Source: Litorilituus sp.
Lineage (GTDB): Bacteria; Pseudomonadota; Gammaproteobacteria; Enterobacterales; Alteromonadaceae
Direction: 5' to 3'
Length of the DNA stretch: 64,000 nt
Assembly: GCA_030754235.1 (NCBI GenBank)
Contig: JASMAS010000024.1
Coordinates: forward strand, 19,398-83,397
Within the stretch, counting starts at the first letter, position 1; every line of letters starts with the position of its first letter. Position numbers and translations under genes: made by a program. The notes under the pieces are model-generated. The model did no database searches, had not been told where the DNA came from, and worked only from the letters and a program-made list of their open reading frames with translations. Positions 20,709-30,100 of this stretch are shown piece by piece.

Positions 20709-22058
20709 ATGGCTGATACTTATTTAAAATATAGCCAAACTTCAGTTGGAAAAAATCTATGTCGTCTTTTGGCATTGCCTGTGCCGCCAGTACTCAAAAG
20801 AGCAAAAGAAGCACCTTGGACACTAGTTGTTGATGTGCTGTTAGGGAGCGTTGACTCCACTGTCGTTAGCGAGCCGATAAAGCGCATATTAAAAGGGCAA
20901 ATGTTCAGGCTACAAACAACAGATTGTGAACACTTTGATGGCTTAGTTTTTGATGCGACACAAATAAAAAATGGTGATGACAGTAAAGCGCTTTATCAGT
21001 TTTTCCATCTGCACCTTAAAAAAATCAGAACCAGCGGCAAAATTGTCATTATTGGCTTAGATCCTAAACAATGCCAAACCAGTCAACAAGCAACGATACA
21101 ACGAGGGTTGGTTGGTTTTATTAAAGCGCTAGCTAAAGAAGTTGGGCGTAAGGGCGTGACGGCTAATTTAATTTTTTCAGCAACAACCTTAGCCGTGAAT
21201 ATTTCTGCGCCAGTGCATTTTTTACTTTCTTATCGCTCTGCTTACGTCAATGGACAAGTCTTCACTCTCAATCATAATAAATCTCTCCCAGAAACCCCAG
21301 AAAAAGAAGTGAACTGGAAACAACCATTAACAGGTAAAGTCGCCCTAGTTACAGGTGCTTCAAGAGGTATAGGTGCCTCCATTGCGCAAGTACTTGCTCG
21401 TGATGGTGCAACCGTTATTGGTCTAGATATGGAGCAAGCTGAAAATGAATTAACTCATGTGATGGGCCAAATAGGTGGTCGAACCATTATTACTAATATT
21501 ACGGATAACAACGCAGCTCAAATTATTGCTAATGAAATTGCCAAGCTAGAAAATTCCGTTGATATTGTTGTGCATAATGCAGGCATTACCCGTGATAAAA
21601 TGATCGCTACTATGTCTTTGTCACACTGGGAGGAAGTGATGGCGGTTAATTTAACTAGTATTGAACGTATTAACGCATACTTATTAAAAAATAATCATAT
21701 TAACGCTGGAGGTCGTATAATTTGTGTCTCATCTATCAGTGGTATTGCTGGCAATGTTGGACAAAGCAATTACGCCATGTCTAAAGCAAGCATTGTTGGT
21801 ATGATTGACAGTATGGCAGAGCAATTAAATGAAAAAAATATTACTATTAATGCGGTAGCGCCTGGCTTTATTGAAACTCAAATGACAGCTTCTATTCCTG
21901 TTTTAACCCGATTTGTTGGGCGAAGAATGTGTGCTTTATATCAAGGTGGTTTACCTGTGGATGTGGCTGAAACAATCGCTTTTTTCGCTGCTCCTCAATC
22001 ACAGGGGCTTTCTGCTAACTTAGTGCGTGTTTGCGGTTTAAATATGATGGGGGCGTAA
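20709..22058 (+). CDS. High-molecular-weight FabG-like 3-oxoacyl-ACP reductase
   Basis: SDR motifs GASRGIGA, NAGITRD, YAMSKASIVG in the C-terminal domain; degenerate N-terminal Rossmann domain. Confidence 0.88.
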   Translation: MADTYLKYSQTSVGKNLCRLLALPVPPVLKRAKEAPWTLVVDVLLGSVDSTVVSEPIKRILKGQMFRLQTTDCEHFDGLVFDATQIKNGDDSKALYQFFHLHLKKIRTSGKIVIIGLDPKQCQTSQQATIQRGLVGFIKALAKEVGRKGVTANLIFSATTLAVNISAPVHFLLSYRSAYVNGQVFTLNHNKSLPETPEKEVNWKQPLTGKVALVTGASRGIGASIAQVLARDGATVIGLDMEQAENELTHVMGQIGGRTIITNITDNNAAQIIANEIAKLENSVDIVVHNAGITRDKMIATMSLSHWEEVMAVNLTSIERINAYLLKNNHINAGGRIICVSSISGIAGNVGQSNYAMSKASIVGMIDSMAEQLNEKNITINAVAPGFIETQMTASIPVLTRFVGRRMCALYQGGLPVDVAETIAFFAAPQSQGLSANLVRVCGLNMMGA

Positions 22059-22353
22059 TTTAACCATTATAGGTCAGCAGGTAGTCTAGTGTTTAGTGTA
22101 TAGTACGTTATTTACTCAAGTTGAAAAATAAGACAGTTGATAGTTGCCTATTTTTTATATAGGATTACTCACCATAGTTAAGGGATAATCTTACAAAACC
22201 TTTTAATTAAGTTTTAGGATTAAGTTCATACCACTGGGAAGGTAGCCAAATTATTTTTATATTAAATGAAAATTTAGTATCAGCATAAATTGGCTTGTCC
22301 ATTGATGAATTAATCTGAATGCTAGGCGAGCCATAAATTACGAGGCTTTCGTC

Positions 22354-23499
22354 ATGACAGTAACTTTTATTTCAGACTTAACAAGATTAGATTTGGATGC
22401 TTCAATTGATTATACATGGCTCCAAGGACCTCTAGAAAACTCAATACCAACTATTACTCATTATAGAAATAAACTCGCCAAAAAGTGGTTGAAAGGCGAA
22501 GATTTCCCCCCTAAAAAGCGTATAGCATTATTTTCTTTTTGGGATAAAACCTATTCAACAAATGACTCTTTTCATACAGTAATGAAAAACTTTACTCAAT
22601 TGAGCCAAAGTATTGATGATTTGTATTGCAATATACTTGCCGGGGAAAAACTTTCTTTGTCTGAGGTTTTTGCTGTTAGTGAAAGAATCATTAATTACTT
22701 TAGTGAAGAAACGGTTAAATATGCCTATTTTGTTAAACACCCGTCAACAGATGCCTTACAAACATTACGTCAAGCTTTCGTGTTCTTAACATTTGCTGAT
22801 AAAGTAAACCTTAGGCGTGATTTTTGGGTAGATATGCTATGTGGAATAGTGATTACTGATTTAGCTATGACATCCATTTTAGATGATTTATCTACTCGTT
22901 ATACTCAGAAAAAAACTGATTCAGCTGACATGCATACATTAATTGACATTAAAGAATTGATTTGCTTTGACAGAGAAGTCTCTTCATTAACAATGAGTTT
23001 ACTTGAAAGGTATTGTCAGCAAAGACAGCAAAGTCATTTAGCCGGCGGTATTAAAGGTGAGTTGTCAGCCTTATATCTAAAAATGTATGATATGGTGAGA
23101 TTATATTGCACACTTACAAAATCAAGAAAGATACAGACGTCTGTTTGCCCGTTGAGTTCTATGGATGTTATTCTAAGGCAAGAGTGTAATAGGGGGCAGT
23201 CAAAAATAGTCTTTAGCTTTGCCGAAGCTTTGGCTTTATATCCTAAAGGAATGATGGTTGAGTTAACAAGTGGTGAAGTCGTACAAATTGGTTTATATAC
23301 TAAAGATGGTTTGTACCAAGTAAAAGAAACTGTTGCTAAATCAAAAGTTAAAGCTCAAAGTGTTCGATTGATTTCTCCTGTTCAAGTGAAGAAAATTATA
23401 ACGGCCTTTTTTTGCAATGGTGATTCGTTTGAGGATTTTTCTCTGCTCTCTAGTCATTTAGAGATAGATGCAAAAAATGGGCACTATGAAAAGTTGTAA
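22354..23499 (+). CDS. Degenerate HD-GYP-like protein lacking HD and GYP motifs
   Basis: C-terminal FAEALALYPKGMMVELTSGEVVQIGLYTKDG parallels FIEALGIYPLGSVVTLKNGKMFTVISFDKKCG of the next gene; no HD or HHE..GYP. Confidence 0.55.
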   Translation: MTVTFISDLTRLDLDASIDYTWLQGPLENSIPTITHYRNKLAKKWLKGEDFPPKKRIALFSFWDKTYSTNDSFHTVMKNFTQLSQSIDDLYCNILAGEKLSLSEVFAVSERIINYFSEETVKYAYFVKHPSTDALQTLRQAFVFLTFADKVNLRRDFWVDMLCGIVITDLAMTSILDDLSTRYTQKKTDSADMHTLIDIKELICFDREVSSLTMSLLERYCQQRQQSHLAGGIKGELSALYLKMYDMVRLYCTLTKSRKIQTSVCPLSSMDVILRQECNRGQSKIVFSFAEALALYPKGMMVELTSGEVVQIGLYTKDGLYQVKETVAKSKVKAQSVRLISPVQVKKIITAFFCNGDSFEDFSLLSSHLEIDAKNGHYEKL

Positions 23500-23532
23500 C
23501 TATACTTGATAAAAGTTGTAACTATACTTGAT
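23489..23532. repeat. Exact 22-bp tandem duplication (AAAAGTTGTAACTATACTTGAT x2)
   Basis: Two contiguous identical copies read directly; the first contains the stop codon of the preceding ORF. Confidence 0.95.
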
Positions 23533-23766
23533 AAAGGTAATTGCAAATTATAATTTAATTATGTATTATGCCGTCCCGCGCACTAGGAGCTATTTCGAAA
23601 GTAATCTGTTTTCTTAAAGCGCATAAGGATGATTAAATATACCAATGGGATGGTGGCCTTACTTTACAGCTTTGAAAATTACAAATATCATGGCTAAAGC
23701 TTAGGCTTGCTATTTGGTGTTTTATTTTCTTTATTTGTATGGCAAGTCTGAATTATTGGAATTCAT

Positions 23767-24849
23767 ATGATTAAGATTAGCGTATACAATTTAGCCATAG
23801 GGATGCACGTTTCAAAACTGGACCGTAGTTGGCTATCCACATCTTTTTTTCGTCACTCTTTTAAAATTAAAACACAAAAACAACTGAATAGACTAAAAGC
23901 CGAGTGCGATTTTGTCTTTGTTGACCCTGATAAAAGTGTTGTTAGTAACGCAATAAAACTGCCAAGCAAGGCTGAAGCTATTAAAGAGGCTTCTAATGAA
24001 GTAAACAAAACTAAAAAGTTACTTGTAAATCATTTCAAAAATATTCAAAAGGGCGTCAATATTAAGGTGAGAACATTGATCCCTGTTATTGGAGCACTGA
24101 CTAAAGGAGTGCTTGATGATACCGAAGTCTATTTATATATCACTATGCTTAGAGATAAACATAACTCTTTGGAAGCAAAATCAATCAGGGTATTTATTTT
24201 TTTCTTGGCGTTTGCTAAACATATTGGCGTTAAAAAAAATTTATTGGAAGAGCTTGGAGTAGCAGCCATCTTGCATGATATTGGTATGCTCTCAGCACCT
24301 CAAGAGCTACTTCAGTCTGCTTTTATCAGTAAGGAGGAACGAAAGTTTATTGAAAACCATCCTCAAATAGGGGTTGAACTATTAGCTAGAGAGAATACTT
24401 TTTCGGAGTTAACGTTAACCACAATAAAGCATCACCATGAGAATTTTGATGGTTCTGGATATCCTGATGGTTTAGCTGGACGAGATATAGGCTTATATTC
24501 ACGTATGTTAAATATTACCTGTATGTATGAAGCATTGACGCGAAATAGAGTGTATAGAAAAGCAGTGTATCCTACTGAAGCCGCAAGTATATTAGCTTTT
24601 AACGCAGGTTCTAAATTAGATAAAAGACTCACCCTTAAATTTATTGAAGCACTTGGCATTTATCCTTTAGGTTCTGTTGTCACGTTGAAAAACGGAAAGA
24701 TGTTTACCGTAATCTCTTTTGATAAAAAGTGCGGGTACAGTGTCGTTCCAAGTGAATTAAATGATAGTGATGAAGTTAAACCTGAGCCTATTGTTATTAA
24801 GCCTAAAGATGTTACACAACTCATTAACGTTAATTCTGTTGCCACCTAA
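23767..24849 (+). CDS. HD-GYP domain phosphodiesterase (c-di-GMP)
   Basis: AAILHDIGMLS (HD) and IKHHHENFDGSGYPDGLAG (HHE..GYP). Confidence 0.92.
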   Translation: MIKISVYNLAIGMHVSKLDRSWLSTSFFRHSFKIKTQKQLNRLKAECDFVFVDPDKSVVSNAIKLPSKAEAIKEASNEVNKTKKLLVNHFKNIQKGVNIKVRTLIPVIGALTKGVLDDTEVYLYITMLRDKHNSLEAKSIRVFIFFLAFAKHIGVKKNLLEELGVAAILHDIGMLSAPQELLQSAFISKEERKFIENHPQIGVELLARENTFSELTLTTIKHHHENFDGSGYPDGLAGRDIGLYSRMLNITCMYEALTRNRVYRKAVYPTEAASILAFNAGSKLDKRLTLKFIEALGIYPLGSVVTLKNGKMFTVISFDKKCGYSVVPSELNDSDEVKPEPIVIKPKDVTQLINVNSVAT

Positions 24850-24969
24850 ACAGAAGTTTTTATTAACACCGACGTGATTTGATTTTTTGGCCAGACATTG
24901 AGTTTACGTGCAAGGCAGAGATCGAAAAGTTAGCCGAAAATAATTGCTGTAATAATTTGGCTGGCTTAT

Positions 24970-26838
24970 TTATAACGTATAAATCATTGATAACTGTACA
25001 TGCCGACCAGGCATAAAATTGGCCAACTCATCAGCAGTCGTTAGATAGTTTTCGTTAAATAAATTTTCAATGGTTAAGCTAAATTGCAAATTATTTGCTA
25101 AAGAATAATCCCCTCTCAAGCTAAAAACGTGTGATTTGGATAATTCTTGCTCAGATACGGTAATATCTGACTTATCTAAACGATATCGATACTGTAGTGA
25201 CACTTTATAATTGTTTTCTTGTTGTGACAGTGTCAACCCATGCTCTGCTGGGCTAATATCAGCTAAATTAAGGTCATTTTGAGTACGCCCTTGTTGCCAC
25301 TGATATTGCCAACTTAGCGTTAATGATTGACTTAATTGCAACGTCAATTGTTGTTCAAGACCATAAATAGTTCCTTGGGTTATATTTTGATAACTTAATA
25401 TGCCATCTCCTACAGTTACCCGCTCTATGTAGTCATCTATTGTGCTATTAAATATTGAAAAATCCCAGCTAAGATTAGAAAATTTAGCCTGTATATTTAT
25501 TTCACTATTTAACACTTTTTCGCTGACTAAATTTGAGTTTCCTATGATTTTTCCACGCCCGGTAGTGCCATTGAAATAGCTTTCAGTTAAAGAGGGAAAG
25601 CGAAACCCAGAGGCCATTTTAGCACTAAAGAAGTAAGTCTGGTTGATGGTTTTATGAGCACTGATAAAACCTGTTACTTTGTGTGCAGATCTCGAGCCGT
25701 GTTGGGCCGATTGATGGTAATAATCAAGTCGAGTTCCCATATTTAGCACGATAGAATCAAACATTAAGTTGGCATCAATATAAGCGGCATAAGCATTTTG
25801 CTGAGCAGATAAGTTGATTTTTTTCCAGTCTAATTCATTCGCTAGGTTATATTGCATTTCCTCAACTTTTACATTATCACGTTGCTCTATCTCTATGCCT
25901 AGTCGACCGTTTAACCTAGACAATTGCCAGTTCTTTTGCCCAATAAATCCAAAGTCATGACTTTGATAATCAACCACATTATAACGTTTATTCACTCGAG
26001 TTATTTTACTTTGCCATTTTTGATAATGACTATAACTGGCTACAGACCAGTTATCATAATCAGATAATTCCACTTTGTTTATAATGTGTAATGCATTAGG
26101 GTATAAAGTTATCTTTTTATCTGGATATTGATTATTTGATTTACCTATATTGCTGGCATCACTTGATATAAAGGAATAATTAATAGCCAAATTATTTGAT
26201 AGTGGATGCTGCCAATGAACAAAGTTTGAAAGTTGCTCAAATTGAGACAATAAAGGATTATTTTTAATGTCTTGCTCATTTTTTGCGTGTCGATAAGCAA
26301 CACCGTAAGATAACTGCTCATTAGAGCCTGTTATGCTGATAGCTTGCTCATTTGCAAAGCTTGACTGATATAGAGACAAGCTAGTAGGTTCGTCGATTTT
26401 AACATTTAAATCCACCACACCACCAAGTGCACCAGAGCCATAAAACATGGAGCTAGCACCTTTATTTACGGTGATGTTGTCAAGTAAGTTTGGGTCAATG
26501 AATGATAAGGCACTGCCAGCCCTTCGCTCTGTATTTATAGGAACACCTGCAACCTTACTTAAAACTCGCCAACGAGAAAAACCTCTAATAGCATACGTTT
26601 GCCACATCCCGCCTTGCCCATTGAGCGAAACACCGGGTAACTGAGCTACAGCATCGGCTATTTTACTGGGGCTACTATGTAATTCATCTAAGTTAATATG
26701 AACAATGTCGTTTTTATCTGCCGTTGTAAGGTTTCGTTCAACAGTTACTGTGATGTGTTCAATAGGTGAGGATAATTGAGCGTGAGATTTAATCAGGGTT
26801 AGGGATGCACAGATCCCCAAAAAAACTTTACAATCCAT
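24970..26838 (-). CDS. TonB-dependent receptor
   Basis: Plug domain (IADAVAQLPGVSLNGQGGMWQTYAIRGFSRWRV, INTERRAGSALSFIDPNLLDNITVNKGASSMFYGSGALGG) and C-terminal barrel (LSMIYTL). Confidence 0.92.
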   Translation of the reverse strand: MDCKVFLGICASLTLIKSHAQLSSPIEHITVTVERNLTTADKNDIVHINLDELHSSPSKIADAVAQLPGVSLNGQGGMWQTYAIRGFSRWRVLSKVAGVPINTERRAGSALSFIDPNLLDNITVNKGASSMFYGSGALGGVVDLNVKIDEPTSLSLYQSSFANEQAISITGSNEQLSYGVAYRHAKNEQDIKNNPLLSQFEQLSNFVHWQHPLSNNLAINYSFISSDASNIGKSNNQYPDKKITLYPNALHIINKVELSDYDNWSVASYSHYQKWQSKITRVNKRYNVVDYQSHDFGFIGQKNWQLSRLNGRLGIEIEQRDNVKVEEMQYNLANELDWKKINLSAQQNAYAAYIDANLMFDSIVLNMGTRLDYYHQSAQHGSRSAHKVTGFISAHKTINQTYFFSAKMASGFRFPSLTESYFNGTTGRGKIIGNSNLVSEKVLNSEINIQAKFSNLSWDFSIFNSTIDDYIERVTVGDGILSYQNITQGTIYGLEQQLTLQLSQSLTLSWQYQWQQGRTQNDLNLADISPAEHGLTLSQQENNYKVSLQYRYRLDKSDITVSEQELSKSHVFSLRGDYSLANNLQFSLTIENLFNENYLTTADELANFMPGRHVQLSMIYTL

Positions 26839-26840
26839 TT

Positions 26841-27080
26841 TTACTTATTATTTCCATCTTTTTCGAGTTCTTTTTTGGGCTTAGGTAACTTACCATCTTC
26901 AAGTGGAAATTGATTTGGTATTAACACCACATCTTTATCTGCAACTTTCTTTTTAGTAACACTGGGTAATTTACTGACAGGCTTTGATATTCTAACTTCA
27001 CTTTGTTCTACTTGTTGTTCATTATCACCACATGCCATCAGAGGTACCAAGGTCATTAATATCACTAATTTTCTGTCCAT
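26841..27080 (-). CDS. Small lipoprotein
   Basis: Lipobox LMACGDN; 79 aa; DVVLIPNQFPLEDGK. Confidence 0.7.
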   Translation of the reverse strand: MDRKLVILMTLVPLMACGDNEQQVEQSEVRISKPVSKLPSVTKKKVADKDVVLIPNQFPLEDGKLPKPKKELEKDGNNK

Positions 27081-27136
27081 AATTTTTCCTTAAAAAAGGA
27101 GGGTTTCCCCTCCTTTGGATGAGTCAATGCATTTAT

Positions 27137-30100
27137 CTAAAATACACGGCGACGTAAGCCTAGAAGAATTAAGCCTAAGAAAGATAAGAAGCCAATGCTA
27201 CCGCCACTGCTTTCATTATCTTTAATATTCACTAAGGTGACATTATCACCCATTTGAACATGCTTATTATCTGTGCTTAATACTACGTTAAAGCTTTCAA
27301 GATCTTGTTCATTATATTTATCATCAGTGATGTTAACGCTAATGGTTTTAGTTGCCGTATCACCATCTTCCCAAGTCACTTTAGCAGAAGCAAAAGTAAA
27401 ATCTGCAGTCGTAGCGGTGCCTGCTACAGTTGTATAGTTAACTGAAATAGCACGGTCAGAACCATCCGTTCTATTCACTTTAATACTAACGTTTCTAGCT
27501 TGTTCATCAACAGTTACCGAACTTGTAGCCATGCTAACTTTACCTAAATTATCAGGTGTTAATATAATAACCGCATTTTGATTATCGCCGATTACCGCTT
27601 GGCTAGGATTACTTAGCACTAGGTTGAAATTTGCTGGAATGTCAAGATCTGTATCTAAGGTTTCAATGGTAATCACTTTATCACTAGTATCTTTATCATC
27701 CCAAGTGAGCGTACCTGACTTAGCTGTAAAATGCTCACCCGCAACGGCAATGCCATCAGTTAAAGTATAATCAACGGTCACAGCAAAATCATCACCGTTT
27801 GTGCGTGATACTGTAAATTCTACCGCTTCACCATTTTTAACTTCTACAGAGGTTTCGGTTAACGCAAGCTCACCATAATTTGGTGCTGTTACAGTTAAGT
27901 TTACAGGTAAGGTTACGGTTCCATAAGGTGAATCATTGGCAACAGAAAGCATCGCTTTCGCTGTACTACCTATTTCTAACGAATTAGTATCAAGGTTTAG
28001 TTTGGCTGTATGGGATGATTCCGCTGCAATACTAATACCACCAGCTGCAGTCGTTATCCAAGGAATATTATTCCAATCACATACGCCTTCACCACCACCA
28101 CTAAAACTAATAACTTGGTTGGCCACTTGGTCTACAGCCCATAAGTTACCAGCACAATCGATATCTAATCCTGCTTGTCCACTAAGCTCAAGGTCATCCT
28201 CACCATCATCATTAGAGTCTAGGTTAACATTAAAACCACCTATCATAGCTAAGTTTGGAGTATTAGCATCTAAAACATAGATATCATAAATACCAAGCTC
28301 TTCGCCACCATTATGAGTAACAAATAAATGTCCTGAAATAGGGTTATATGCTAGCCCTGCAATAGCCAAGTTAACGTTAATTGTTCTTAAAACAGTGCCT
28401 GTCGTATCAAATTGATGAATAACACCATCATTCCAAGAGCCACTAAAGAAAGTGTTTGAAATAGGATCAAATGCTAAACCTCGTTGTGATGTACCTAGCT
28501 CTGGGCATATGGTGTTACCAGTAACAATGCCTGATTGTGGATTGATTTCAAATATACATTCTTGACTTGATGATACATTCACTTGCCAAAACATATTGGT
28601 TCGGCTGTTATACGCTATATCTGCTGCAAAAACATCGACAATATCTGCAGTATCAATAACTTCACCTGTAGCTTCCCCTTCAGCAGTATATTGAACAAGT
28701 TGATCTTGCGCTGCCCCCAAAAGTTCTGGCTCACTAATCCAAACATTACCTGAGCTTCTATCTATGCCTAAACTCCACCCATTACCGTTCAATGCAAAGT
28801 GTGAATTATATACGGGAGCTAACATTTCATAAGCATGTATTTCAGGGAAATGACGAATATCTTTAGTATCTAGTTTTTGTAAATGCTTAGGACCGAAATG
28901 GCGAGCACTCGCATCAAACTGACCATACATTGACTGCATATCAACGTATGGTAACGTAAGTATCGATACCTCAACACCCGCCTTACCTATATTTTTTACC
29001 AGCAAGTCTTCCTCAATTTGACGCCCTTTTGTAACAGAAAATGAAACTGAATCTTCTAGTTCAAGTAAACCTGCATCTAACATAATAGGCGAGGCTAAAC
29101 TTAAGTCACCAACTGAAACATCTTTCGTTGCATAGCCATAAGCTGATATTTCAACATTATCGACCTCACTTGGAACAAATGCATGCAACAAGCCACTAGA
29201 TAAATGACTGTCTTCTGGCATCGTTTGTGACATATAAAGTTTATCATTAACTTTTAGGTTAGCATGCATTAAAGGTGTATTATAATTACCATCTTCAGCA
29301 TATACGTAGACATGTTTACCTGGGATTGCTTCACATGAAGGGCTTCCTACCACGACATCATCTATCGCAACAAAATACTCCCAATTTGCATCAAAATGAT
29401 GCCATCTTAATTGAAAATTGGTTGCGCCAACTAAGTTGTCAGCTAAATCAATAGTATATTCACTAAGACCGTCTTCAAGGTTACCAAATCCCTGGAAAAG
29501 CTTTTCAAGCGTTTCCCACTCACCACCATCGACTTTAATATCAACAGTGGTACTATCGTTACCAGAATAAGTAACATGATTACCAACAAATGTTAATTGT
29601 GTTGTATTTAAATCAGCTACTGAAATAACGGGTGTAATTAGCGATGTATCTGCTTCTATACCAGAACCTGCAGCATCGGTATCAACAAAAGCGGTATCAC
29701 CTTCTGTTTTGGTTATATTACCCCAAGTGCTATTTTTACTGCTTTGCCAAACAACCCCTTGCCCATAATCATCAACAACAGACCAGCCCTGAGGAGCAAA
29801 CTCACCGTCAAATTTCTCTGAAAGACCTCCACTCAACTCATAGCCTATAGCGGTACAGTTTTCATCGACGGGCAAAGAAAGTTCAAGCGCAGTTTCTTCA
29901 CTAGGAATGATATCTTTTTCAACAGGAATATAACCTGGTAGGTTAATAGCTTCGGCAATAATTTTAACATTAATACCTTTAACTAAAGGAACGGTGTACT
30001 CACCTGTTTCAGGGTGGGTATAAAGTACATAGGTGTCCCCTGGTACTTCAACATTTAGTTTAGCATATAATGGCCACTCTCCAGTGCCACCATCGGTAAT

